From JALJPB01 sp034111045 (GTDB taxonomy: Bacteria; Pseudomonadota; Gammaproteobacteria; Enterobacterales; Alteromonadaceae), in the NCBI GenBank assembly GCA_034111045.1, contig JAWUYA010000007.1, positions 20,191 to 84,190 of the forward strand: a stretch of DNA of 64,000 bases, in the 5' to 3' direction. The notes under the pieces are model-generated. The model did not search any database and had not been told where the DNA came from. It saw nothing but the letters and a program-made list of their open reading frames with translations. Position numbers and translations under genes: made by a program. Positions 1 through 8,247 of this stretch are shown here, in pieces (within the stretch, counting starts at the first letter, position 1; each line of letters starts with the position of its first letter).

Positions 1-308
1 AGCAAGCCTGACATTGATAAATAACCACTTGGCCCTGCACTAAAATCATCGCCAAACTCTACGGCTAGACTTGGGTCTAAGGTAAAAAACGACCAAAAAC
101 TTAATGACGCTTGTACGTTGTCAATGGTGATTTTTGAGTGGACAATTTCGTCAACAGTCATATCCCAAATAGTGCCCTTTACACCGTTCAAAACCATGTT
201 TTTTGGTAAATTGACATAACTCAAAGCCAAATGAGCCGGTACAGCCGCTATGACAAAAGCCAAATACACGCTAAGAAAAATCCCCCCAATAACCAACCAA
301 TTTTTCAT
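1..308 (-). CDS. gspN: Type II secretion protein N, partial (3' part outside window)
   Basis: The first 102 residues are visible; the gene runs off the left edge. It starts with a short basic segment and one hydrophobic helix (about residues 4-25, an uncleaved inner-membrane anchor), followed by a periplasmic part with a GxVWD-like turn (GTIWDMTV, about residues 45-52), as in GspN. It is the last gene of the minus-strand gsp operon, starting 24 bases after the gspM stop. GspN is an accessory inner-membrane part of some type II secretion systems. Family assignment rests on position plus the anchor-and-GxxWD pattern. Confidence 0.8.
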   Translation of the reverse strand, partial: MKNWLVIGGIFLSVYLAFVIAAVPAHLALSYVNLPKNMVLNGVKGTIWDMTVDEIVHSKITIDNVQASLSFWSFFTLDPSLAVEFGDDFSAGPSGYLSMSGL

Positions 309-332
309 TTTATATTCCTACCATTTCAAAGA

Positions 333-800
333 TTAACTTTTACCTAGCTGAAGTCTACGTACGCTTACTACACCGGGTTGCTCTGCACGTGATAAATCAA
401 TGCCTTTAACTTGTAATCCTTCACTAACAGAAAGTTGCTCTAACCAGGTTAAAAGGTGTTGAAACGCCACTTCATCAATCCATACCTGTATTAAGTCGTC
501 ACCTTGTGGTTGCATACGAGTGACCGTTATCTGATAATCACTCGCCGTGCGGTTAACGATACTCGATAAACTGCCACTGTTTGCCGGACCACTGGCATTC
601 ATCTGCTGGTAACGCTCAGTATTACCATTGACCCAGGTTAACAAGGCCTGTTGCCTAGCAAGTTTCTTTATCGATTTATCTAAGCCCTCATTTAATGGCT
701 GCCAAATAAAACTATAAAGCAAAAATATGCAAAATACTGTGCCCATAGCAGCAACTAGCTTTTGCTCACGACTATTGAGTTGTTGCCACCACTGTTTCAT
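333..800 (-). CDS. gspM: Type II secretion system protein M
   Basis: A 155-residue bitopic inner-membrane protein: short cytoplasmic N-terminus (WWQQLNSREQKLV), one membrane helix at about residues 17-35, then a periplasmic coiled-coil plus a small ferredoxin-like domain. GspM pairs with GspL to hold the assembly platform and the ATPase GspE. Its start overlaps the end of gspL by four bases, so the two are translationally coupled. Length and layout are normal for the family. Confidence 0.9.
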   Translation of the reverse strand: MKQWWQQLNSREQKLVAAMGTVFCIFLLYSFIWQPLNEGLDKSIKKLARQQALLTWVNGNTERYQQMNASGPANSGSLSSIVNRTASDYQITVTRMQPQGDDLIQVWIDEVAFQHLLTWLEQLSVSEGLQVKGIDLSRAEQPGVVSVRRLQLGKS

Positions 801-2083
801 GATCTGCCCCCTTTACTGCTTTGCTCAGCAATACTAAATGAGCCTGAGACTTGATCATCTTGGCTATTTTGTGCGCCTTGGGTAACACTTAACTTGGTTT
901 TTTCAATTTCATTTTTAAATTTATCAAAATATTGATAGTCATTAGCAATTGCTTGAATACGGATCTCTTGACGTTTACCATCAAATTTTAGTGATTCTGG
1001 CTTTAACTCTGTCACCGCTTCAAATGCGGGACGAATCTTACTCAGCATGGTTAAGAAGCCGGCCTGAGAATCGGTTCCGCCGGCTTGGGCTAACTTGAGT
1101 TTCAATTGCGACTTAACCGTATTGACCCTCACATTTTTACTGTTGGGGAAAGTCGTTTGATAGCGAGTAACTATTGCTTGCTCAACAGCATCTAATTGAG
1201 CGTTTAACTGTAACAATTGTCCCCCTTTGAGGCCAACATTTAACAGTAACGCAAAAATGGCAATACCTGCTGCCCATAACCAATGACCGATCACTGGTGA
1301 GCGTTGTTCTTTATATTGGAATTCACCTTGCAATAAATTAAAGGGTTGCTTTATTGCTTGTTGAGCAAGTAACGCCAATGGTAATTCCTCTGGCATAGCT
1401 TGAATATTTAATGCACTAACGCTATAAGGTAACACCGAATAGGCATTAATGCGTACTGCATTAGCTTCATTTTCATCTGCTGGTGTCTTATTTTTATCTT
1501 TGCTACTTTCAATCAATTGACGACTGATCACCGGCCAAGACTGACAATCTATCGTCATGCCTTGCCAGGGACCTTGGCGAAGGATCACTTGCTCGTCTAA
1601 TACAATCGCACTACAGCCATCAGTTACCAAAGGCATAGCAAGTGAGTCTGGTACCATTTTTTTAACGACAATATGAGCATCAACAAACCACTGCTGCCAT
1701 TGTTGCATTAAAGCTCGGTCTATCGCGGCGACAAAACAATTATAACTATTGGACTGTTCTGGCCCTTGATGAGCAATATCACCATAGGCAAAAAACATTT
1801 GCTCTACATCTTGTGCAATCTCTTCCTCCAACATGTAAGGTACCGCTTGACGTATTGCCCGAGTTGATTTACTCGGTACCGTTAAGCTTTTAAAGACCAG
1901 ATCACAGCTAGGGACTAACACAGTTACTTGTCTTTGCTGCGCCTTTTCACAGAGCTGTTGCAACTCACCGGCATTATTGAGTTTGCCACTGGCAATTATT
2001 TCTTCGTCATTGGCTGTGCGTATTAGCCAATGAATCGCATTTTGTGCTTGGCTACCAATGCGGATATATAAAATTTCGGCCAT
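797..2083 (-). CDS. gspL: Type II secretion system protein L
   Basis: A 428-residue inner-membrane assembly protein. The N-terminal roughly 240 residues form the cytoplasmic actin-like domain that binds GspE. A membrane helix follows at about residues 267-285 (HWLWAAGIAIFALLLNVGL), then a periplasmic coiled-coil and ferredoxin-like domain that contacts GspM. The stop overlaps the gspM start, and the start shares a base with the gspK stop, showing a tightly coupled operon. Nothing looks truncated. Confidence 0.92.
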   Translation of the reverse strand: MAEILYIRIGSQAQNAIHWLIRTANDEEIIASGKLNNAGELQQLCEKAQQRQVTVLVPSCDLVFKSLTVPSKSTRAIRQAVPYMLEEEIAQDVEQMFFAYGDIAHQGPEQSNSYNCFVAAIDRALMQQWQQWFVDAHIVVKKMVPDSLAMPLVTDGCSAIVLDEQVILRQGPWQGMTIDCQSWPVISRQLIESSKDKNKTPADENEANAVRINAYSVLPYSVSALNIQAMPEELPLALLAQQAIKQPFNLLQGEFQYKEQRSPVIGHWLWAAGIAIFALLLNVGLKGGQLLQLNAQLDAVEQAIVTRYQTTFPNSKNVRVNTVKSQLKLKLAQAGGTDSQAGFLTMLSKIRPAFEAVTELKPESLKFDGKRQEIRIQAIANDYQYFDKFKNEIEKTKLSVTQGAQNSQDDQVSGSFSIAEQSSKGGRS

Positions 2084-3081
2084 TAATGTCGTCCTATGGT
2101 ACGGCTAATCACCGTAATATTTTTATTATTGACTATTTTCATCACAGAGTTAAGCGAAAAATAACTGTCATTAAAACTGGCGGTGGTTTTGAGTGTAAAG
2201 TATTCGCTATCAACTACAAACTGATCTTTTAAAGCAGCTGACAAGTTGCTCCTCTTAACTTCAGGCAAGATAAAAAAATCATTTAAGTCTTTAAAGCCCT
2301 CTTCTTCTCGTGCAGACAAAATTTGATTCGCATCCTCTATGCTGATATTTAACAAGGCTTGCAATAATTGAGCACGGTCAGTGCTAATGGTATTAATATT
2401 AATTTTGTGTAAATCAGTACCCGGTATTACACAAACATAAGGTTTTATCGCATTAATTACAGGTACAGTAAAATGTGCGACTATTCTTAATTCTTCAACA
2501 CTGGCTAAAAAATTATTAGCGGGCAAATAGGGGAATGCTAACGAAGCATAATCATTATCTTCAGCACCGCCTGCGCTACTAAGCCCACTGTCTTCATCAA
2601 GCCAGTCGGTTAACGCATCGGTCATCGACTCAGCTTCAAATTGACCGACATTTTCAATATTTAAGGCAATGATCAGTTCTTCAAGCGCAGCTCTGGCGGG
2701 CGCTTGTGTTGTTCTTCCGGAACTATTACCTTGACCACTTACTCGTAACGCATTTAAATTCAAGCACGATTGTAAGTCACTAATTTCGCCACTGATTTGT
2801 CCATAATCAACAGGATAAGTTGTTTCACCTTGTGCCCATATTTGTCCTAAGTTGGTGCTGTCGGTCTCCTCTTCAAAAGCGGTAATCAACACCCTTTTAG
2901 CAAAAGCCTCTGCCCCCATGGCATACCAATAAGCTTGTTGATTAAAAACAATATTGGTTGACCGCTGCATTTGTAACTGCAAGCGCGCGGTCATCTCTGT
3001 TGCTAAAATAGCGGCTAAGGCAACAATAAGTAACACGGTAACTAAGGCAACACCTTGTTGTTTATTATGCGCCCTCGCCAT
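2083..3081 (-). CDS. gspK: Type II secretion minor pseudopilin K
   Basis: A 332-residue protein with the N-terminal pseudopilin signature: basic leader ending KQQG, then a long hydrophobic helix (VALVTVLLIVALAAILATEM). As usual for GspK it lacks the Glu5 found in other pilins. The large alpha-helical domain contains a helix-hairpin-helix-like part near residues 225-290 (INTISTDRAQLLQALL). GspK caps the pseudopilus tip with GspI and GspJ. The ATG directly follows an in-frame TAA at 3082-3084 belonging to sequence downstream of gspJ; see the gspJ entry. Confidence 0.92.
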   Translation of the reverse strand: MARAHNKQQGVALVTVLLIVALAAILATEMTARLQLQMQRSTNIVFNQQAYWYAMGAEAFAKRVLITAFEEETDSTNLGQIWAQGETTYPVDYGQISGEISDLQSCLNLNALRVSGQGNSSGRTTQAPARAALEELIIALNIENVGQFEAESMTDALTDWLDEDSGLSSAGGAEDNDYASLAFPYLPANNFLASVEELRIVAHFTVPVINAIKPYVCVIPGTDLHKININTISTDRAQLLQALLNISIEDANQILSAREEEGFKDLNDFFILPEVKRSNLSAALKDQFVVDSEYFTLKTTASFNDSYFSLNSVMKIVNNKNITVISRTIGRH

Positions 3082-3171
3082 TTAAATACCCACCTTAGTC
3101 ACTAAACTATAGACAGAGCGTTTTGAGTCTGATGAGTTCTTGTTTCTTCTGGGCTTGGTCTTGTTTGGCAA

Positions 3172-3810
3172 TTAAAAATCCCCTGCAACAATAAACTGCC
3201 GACGAATTAAACCATAGTCTTCGAGCTGAAGTTCTATGGCTATCGCTAAAGGAATTTTTTTATTCTCTAATTTTTTTTGCCATTTTTTTCCATCATAAAA
3301 CTCAAAGACCAATTGCTCTACACCGGTAATTAAGGGCCGGACTTTCGGCTCTTGACCAACCACAGCATCAACAAAATTGAAATGTAAGCGTTCTAACGTT
3401 TTTTCATTTAATTGATAAGCTACAGACTGCATATTACTTCGCGGTAACAATAAACCTGGATTGGTCCAACCACTCCGAACAAAGCCTAACATTTGAGAGT
3501 CAGCAGTAGAGCTACTACTGTCCGTATGGATAAATTTTTCTAATGGTGGTTCACCATTGAAGCGAATACTCCGGCGAGCAATTTGTAAAAAATCACGTTC
3601 CATTAATAAAAATGCCCGTTGTAATTCATTTTGTCTTGAGCTGCTTTGCTGTGAATTTTTATCTGCATTTAAAATAGTATCGAACAGGGTAAAACTAGAT
3701 AAGCTGATCACTGAAAAAATAGCAATCGCTAACAATACTTCAAGTAACGTAAAGCCGTTAGCTTTAACTTTCCTTGACTGATAAATAACGATGCTAGCTG
3801 GGTTGATCAT
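3172..3810 (-). CDS. gspJ: Type II secretion minor pseudopilin J
   Basis: A 212-residue pseudopilin. The prepilin peptidase site is ANG|FTLLEVLLAIAIFSV with cleavage after Gly19 and Glu at mature position 5. The C-terminal part has the FEFYDGKKW and YGLIRRQF elements of GspJ. The protein ends at TAA 3172-3174, leaving an 87-base gap before gspK although most other junctions in this half of the operon overlap. Past the stop, a +1 shift at the T5 run (revcomp of 3174-3178) reads on for about 22 further codons as a basic, helix-prone tail. The stop may therefore be a recent frameshift or a length variant. Confidence 0.9.
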   Translation of the reverse strand: MINPASIVIYQSRKVKANGFTLLEVLLAIAIFSVISLSSFTLFDTILNADKNSQQSSSRQNELQRAFLLMERDFLQIARRSIRFNGEPPLEKFIHTDSSSSTADSQMLGFVRSGWTNPGLLLPRSNMQSVAYQLNEKTLERLHFNFVDAVVGQEPKVRPLITGVEQLVFEFYDGKKWQKKLENKKIPLAIAIELQLEDYGLIRRQFIVAGDF

Positions 3811-4193
3811 TATTTTTCAACTTTAGATAGATAGGTTATCAAGCTGGTTACTGCTTGCTTATCACCTTCAGTGAGACGCACTTCCATCAAAATAGCACGC
3901 ATATCTTTATCTGTCGTTTTAATGACTTTTTGTTGCCAATACCATTCTCGCCCAGCCATTGTCACCTGCCCTTTTTTATTGTTTTTGGGCGGCCATGTGG
4001 TATCGATACTGGTGGCAACTAATTGATTAGAGGCAATCCAACTCGCTAACATTTTTGTTTCTAGATTACTTATATGGGTAAAATTATTGCCTGCAGCTCC
4101 TAAGAGCGACACGCCGGCAATAGCAAACACCGCCATCGCCAGTAGCACTTCTAATAGGGTAAAGCCTGAGCTTTTGCATGGCCTATTTTTCAT
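3810..4193 (-). CDS. gspI: Type II secretion minor pseudopilin I
   Basis: A 127-residue pseudopilin with leader ending SSG (Gly10) and mature start FTLLEVLLAMAVFAIAG, Glu at mature position 5. The short globular domain with WYWQQKV and a final beta strand fits GspI, which starts the tip complex with GspJ and GspK. The start overlaps the gspH 3' end and the stop touches the gspJ start. Confidence 0.92.
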   Translation of the reverse strand: MKNRPCKSSGFTLLEVLLAMAVFAIAGVSLLGAAGNNFTHISNLETKMLASWIASNQLVATSIDTTWPPKNNKKGQVTMAGREWYWQQKVIKTTDKDMRAILMEVRLTEGDKQAVTSLITYLSKVEK

Positions 4194-4899
4194 CGAGTTT
4201 AGGTCCCTCTATTTTCAGCGGCACGCTATAAATGCCAGTCACTCGATATGCTGGTTGGATTTCTCCAAAATCAATTTCATCGGCGAACTCTTCATCTAAA
4301 TGGAAGGTTAAACTGAATGGGCTGATGTCTCCACCTGATAAAATATACACTTGAGGAAAGAGTTTTTTGGTTTTTTTATTATTGGCGTTACTTGTCTTAC
4401 TTGAGCCAGGGTCATCGTTCTGACGAGCGACTTCTTTGTCGTCTTCATCATCAAAAGCATTGTCGTTATCATCGCCCTTGGCAAAACCACTTTCTTCCAA
4501 TAACTGAGTATCAAACAATAATGGCTCTTCAATGGGTAAGTCATCAAGCGCTAACGTTATAGATACCCCTTCAGGTAAGGTGGTTGAAACTAGTAACTCA
4601 TTTTCACCCACATCCGTCCAGCGTTTGCCATCATAAGCTAAGAACTGATAACTGGTTTTTTCAACTAACAGCCCTAATTCAATATTATTGAGCATGGAAT
4701 ATTCGGCAGCAAGTTCAAACATTCCGGCAAAGCGAAGACTCGTTTGTTGTAATAACTTTTCTTTTTTATCGCCACCCGCATTAAATTGAACGAAGGTGGC
4801 CATTACGCCAATCAGCATAATAACTAACATCATTTCTATCAAGGTAAAACCTGACGTTTTATTAATGATTTGCACTGGTGATAATAACTTAGCCTTCAT
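4183..4899 (-). CDS. gspH: Type II secretion minor pseudopilin H with acidic insertion
   Basis: A 238-residue pseudopilin. The prepilin site is TSG|FTLIEMMLVIM (Gly17; Glu at mature position 5). GspH links the GspG fibre to the tip complex. The protein is longer than the usual roughly 150-200 residues because of a low-complexity segment at about residues 136-180: a run rich in Asp, Glu and Asn, then Ser/Asn and a Lys cluster. The strands on both sides remain recognisable (LFPQVYILSGGDISPFSL), so this looks like an extended surface loop rather than damage. Confidence 0.9.
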   Translation of the reverse strand: MKAKLLSPVQIINKTSGFTLIEMMLVIMLIGVMATFVQFNAGGDKKEKLLQQTSLRFAGMFELAAEYSMLNNIELGLLVEKTSYQFLAYDGKRWTDVGENELLVSTTLPEGVSITLALDDLPIEEPLLFDTQLLEESGFAKGDDNDNAFDDEDDKEVARQNDDPGSSKTSNANNKKTKKLFPQVYILSGGDISPFSLTFHLDEEFADEIDFGEIQPAYRVTGIYSVPLKIEGPKLDEK

Positions 4900-4936
4900 A
4901 ACTATTGCTCAAAAAAACACTTAACCAATATTAGCT

Positions 4937-5374
4937 TTATTGATAGTTGCCTAAATTCCAATTGCCAATATCATCTTCAGTACCTGGTTCACCGTCTGGT
5001 CCCATAGAAAAAACATCCATCTTGCCATTTTCACCTGGATTTAATAATTGATATTCATTACCCCAGGGATCATTAGGTAAACGTTGCACATACCCCCCGT
5101 CAGCAAAGCGACGCGGCTCTGGTTCAATATCGGTTTCTGTGATTAAGGCGTCAAGACCTTGATCGGTAGTGGGGTAATCGTAATTGTCCATTTTATACAT
5201 TTTTAATGAAGTTTCTAAGGCACTTACATCAGATACCGCTTTTTGCATATTGGCACGGTCTTGACTACCCATTAAGTTGGGTACGACCATGCTGGCAAGA
5301 ATACCAATAATAACCACTACTACCATCATTTCTAAGATGGTAAAACCACGATTCATTTTTACATTAGTTTTCAT
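4937..5374 (-). CDS. gspG: Type II secretion major pseudopilin G
   Basis: A 145-residue major pseudopilin with leader MKTNVKMNRG, cleavage before FTILEMMVVVVIIGILAS, Glu at mature position 5, and the conserved Pro of the helix. The C-terminal end has the calcium-binding loop typical of GspG (SMGPDGEPGTEDDIGNW) and the DNYDYPTTDQGL motif. It forms the body of the periplasmic pseudopilus. It is separated by 27 bases from gspF and by 37 from gspH. Confidence 0.97.
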   Translation of the reverse strand: MKTNVKMNRGFTILEMMVVVVIIGILASMVVPNLMGSQDRANMQKAVSDVSALETSLKMYKMDNYDYPTTDQGLDALITETDIEPEPRRFADGGYVQRLPNDPWGNEYQLLNPGENGKMDVFSMGPDGEPGTEDDIGNWNLGNYQ

Positions 5375-5401
5375 AATATTTTCCTACTAGCTGATTGAAT
5401 T

Positions 5402-6628
5402 TTACCCACCGACTAGGGTGTTTAATTGTAAAATTGGCTCTAAGATTGCGACCACAATAAATAAGACCACTACCGCCATTGATACCATTAATGCAGGCTC
5501 AAAGGCTTTCAGTGAAATGTTGATCAGTGCTTCAAATTCTCTATCTTGATTATCGGCGGCTCGTCCTAGCATGTGTTCTAATTTTCCACTTTTTTCACCA
5601 CTGGCGATCATATGTAGCATCATAGGTGGGAATAGTTTGGTTTGCTCCAAAGCCACTCGTAAACTTGCTCCTTCTCTGACCCGATCAGAGGCTGCTGTTA
5701 CTTGCTTTTTCATGTATAAATTATCTAACACATCTCCCGATATTTTCATGCTATCGAGTAAGGGTACTGCACTAGCGGTTAAAATACTTAACGTGCGAGA
5801 AAACCTAGCCGTATTAACTCCCCTAACTACCTTGCCGATAGCAGGTATTGCAATTAATCGTTGATGAAAGGCGAGTTTAAACGCCGGCTTTTTCAATAAC
5901 TGACTAAAGACCAATAAAAGTCCGGCGATACCTAAAACTAAAGATAGGCCATACGCTTGTAAAAAATCACTACTGGCGATTAAAAATCGTGTTGTGCCCG
6001 GCAGATTCTCGCCCATATGTTCAAATTGACCGACAATTTTAGGCACAACTTTGGTTAATAGTATCGCAATAACACCGACAGCCACCACGGTCATAATAAT
6101 AGGATACACCAAGGCTTGTATAAGTTGTGAACGCATTTGCTGACGTTGCTCGGTGTAATCAGCTAAACGGTCAAGTACTTTATCGAGATGTCCTGATTTT
6201 TCTCCAGCGGCTACCATAGCGCGAAACAGGTAGTTAAAAACCTGAGGGTATTCAGCCATACTTTCTGCTAAAGCGTAACCTTCAGTCACTTTAGTACGTA
6301 CGGCCATGATCATGCTTTTTAAACTGTTCTTTTCACATTGTTCAGCAACTGCCATAAGCGACTCTTCAAGCGGTAAACCTGACTCAACTAGGGTCGCTAA
6401 CTGACGAGTGATCAAGGCCAATTCACTTGAAGAGACCTTACCGCCTTTTATTTTCCCCTTGCTAAAGTGTTGACCTGAAGATTTTCTTGCTAAACTAGGG
6501 GTCACTTCTGTTGGCATCAAGCCCTGTTCACGCAGTGAATTACGCACTTGTCTGGCGGTATCACTTTCGATAACCCCTTTTTTAATTTTGCCGCGGCTAT
6601 CTACCGCTTGATAATCAAATGCTGCCAT
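5402..6628 (-). CDS. gspF: Type II secretion inner-membrane platform protein F
   Basis: A 408-residue polytopic protein of the GspF/PilC family. It has two repeats of the T2SSF domain, each with a GEKSG element (AAGEKSGHLDKVL and ASGEKSGKLEHML), and three membrane helices (about residues 170-192, 222-240 and 375-397). It connects the cytoplasmic ATPase with pseudopilin extraction. It begins 11 bases after gspE. Confidence 0.97.
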   Translation of the reverse strand: MAAFDYQAVDSRGKIKKGVIESDTARQVRNSLREQGLMPTEVTPSLARKSSGQHFSKGKIKGGKVSSSELALITRQLATLVESGLPLEESLMAVAEQCEKNSLKSMIMAVRTKVTEGYALAESMAEYPQVFNYLFRAMVAAGEKSGHLDKVLDRLADYTEQRQQMRSQLIQALVYPIIMTVVAVGVIAILLTKVVPKIVGQFEHMGENLPGTTRFLIASSDFLQAYGLSLVLGIAGLLLVFSQLLKKPAFKLAFHQRLIAIPAIGKVVRGVNTARFSRTLSILTASAVPLLDSMKISGDVLDNLYMKKQVTAASDRVREGASLRVALEQTKLFPPMMLHMIASGEKSGKLEHMLGRAADNQDREFEALINISLKAFEPALMVSMAVVVLFIVVAILEPILQLNTLVGG

Positions 6629-6639
6629 AATTAACTTGC

Positions 6640-8247
6640 CTAATCCTCACGTGTGACACGTAAGACTTCTTCGAGGGTGGTAATACCTTCCATTACCCTA
6701 TCAAAACCATTTCGTCTGATACTAGGGATTGATTTACGTAAATATTTTTCTATCGCTTGTTCACCTTTACCGTTATGAATCAGTTCACGGACTTTTTCAT
6801 CAACCGGTAATAATTCATGAATACCGGTTCGACCACGGTAGCCTTTAAAATTACATTGAGCACAGCCAACCGCTCGATAAATCACCTCTTTGTTTTCTTT
6901 TACTAAGCCTAACAAATGCAATTCTTCTGCATCAGGTAAGTGACTTTCTCGGCAATGTGGGCATAAAGTCCGCACTAATCGCTGCGCTAGCACCCCTAGT
7001 AAACTCGACGATAACAAGAAAGGTTCAACACCCATATCTTCCATACGAGTGATAGCACCGGTTGCAGTATTAGTATGTAATGTAGAGAGGACTAAGTGAC
7101 CGGTTAAACTCGCCTGTACGGCAATTTGCGCGGTTTCGAGATCGCGAATCTCACCGATCATAACCACATCGGGGTCTTGACGTAAAATAGCACGTAATCC
7201 TCGGGCAAAAGTCATGTCCACTTTAGTATTTACTTGGGTCTGACCTATGCCTTCAATAGCGTATTCAATGGGGTCTTCAACAGTTAAAATATTACGTTCT
7301 TTAGCGTCAATTTGCGTTAATCCGGCATAAAGCGTAGTACTTTTACCTGAGCCTGTCGGGCCGGTGACTAGAATAATACCATGAGGTTTTTCAATAAGTG
7401 CTGAGAATAACCCACGATTCGTTGCTGTCATGCCAAGGTCTTCGAGATCAAGACGTACTGAGTTTTTATCGAGTAAACGTAATACTACTCGCTCGCCATG
7501 ACCGGTCGGCATAGTAGACACCCTGACATCAACGGCACGACCGCCAATTTTTAACGATATTCGACCATCTTGAGGGATCCGCTTTTCGGCAATATCTAGT
7601 TTGGCCATAACCTTGATACGTGACACTAACAATGACGCTAACTTACGGTGTGGTTTTAGTACTTCTCTTAAAACGCCATCAATACGAAAACGAATTTGCA
7701 GCGAACTTTCAAAGGTTTCAATATGAATATCAGAGGCATTTTCTTTGATGGCTTCACTGAGCATAGCGTTGATTAATTTGATGATAGGAGCATCACCTTC
7801 ATTTTCTAATAAATCTTCACTTTCTGTTATTTCATCAGCCAGTGAGTAAAGATCGACCTCATTACCTATGTCTTCCATCATTTGCTGTGCTTCAGATGAA
7901 TCACGCTGATAGACTTCAGTCAATAACGTTTCAAAATCATTGAGCTTAAGAAAATCAAAGCGAAATGGCGCGCGAAGCATCCGACGTGTTTCTAAAATAG
8001 CGACCTGACTCACATTTTCTAAGCAATGCAAAATAAAACCCTGGTCGTCTTGACTGAGTAATACATTAAAACGTTGCGCATAACCAAAGGGCAAACGTAA
8101 CCGTTGCACAACTTGTAAATGGTCAGCCTCAGCGCCTTGTTGCGCTGAGTGAGTTTTCAGCGAGGTCTCATCAGACAAATTATCTATGTATAACTCATCA
8201 ATCGCGGCTGAAATTTCGCCTTCAGTGGGCTCAGTCACGTCAGTCAT
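6640..8247 (-). CDS. gspE: Type II secretion ATPase E
   Basis: A 535-residue AAA-like ATPase powering pseudopilus assembly. Walker A is GPTGSGKSTT, the Asp box is TVEDPIEY, Walker B is DPDVVMIGEIRD, and the His box is LVLSTLHTN. A four-cysteine zinc module lies near the C-terminus (CPHC and CAQC, about 30 residues apart). An N-terminal domain for GspL binding is present. The start overlaps the gspD stop by one base. Confidence 0.97.
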   Translation of the reverse strand: MTDVTEPTEGEISAAIDELYIDNLSDETSLKTHSAQQGAEADHLQVVQRLRLPFGYAQRFNVLLSQDDQGFILHCLENVSQVAILETRRMLRAPFRFDFLKLNDFETLLTEVYQRDSSEAQQMMEDIGNEVDLYSLADEITESEDLLENEGDAPIIKLINAMLSEAIKENASDIHIETFESSLQIRFRIDGVLREVLKPHRKLASLLVSRIKVMAKLDIAEKRIPQDGRISLKIGGRAVDVRVSTMPTGHGERVVLRLLDKNSVRLDLEDLGMTATNRGLFSALIEKPHGIILVTGPTGSGKSTTLYAGLTQIDAKERNILTVEDPIEYAIEGIGQTQVNTKVDMTFARGLRAILRQDPDVVMIGEIRDLETAQIAVQASLTGHLVLSTLHTNTATGAITRMEDMGVEPFLLSSSLLGVLAQRLVRTLCPHCRESHLPDAEELHLLGLVKENKEVIYRAVGCAQCNFKGYRGRTGIHELLPVDEKVRELIHNGKGEQAIEKYLRKSIPSIRRNGFDRVMEGITTLEEVLRVTRED

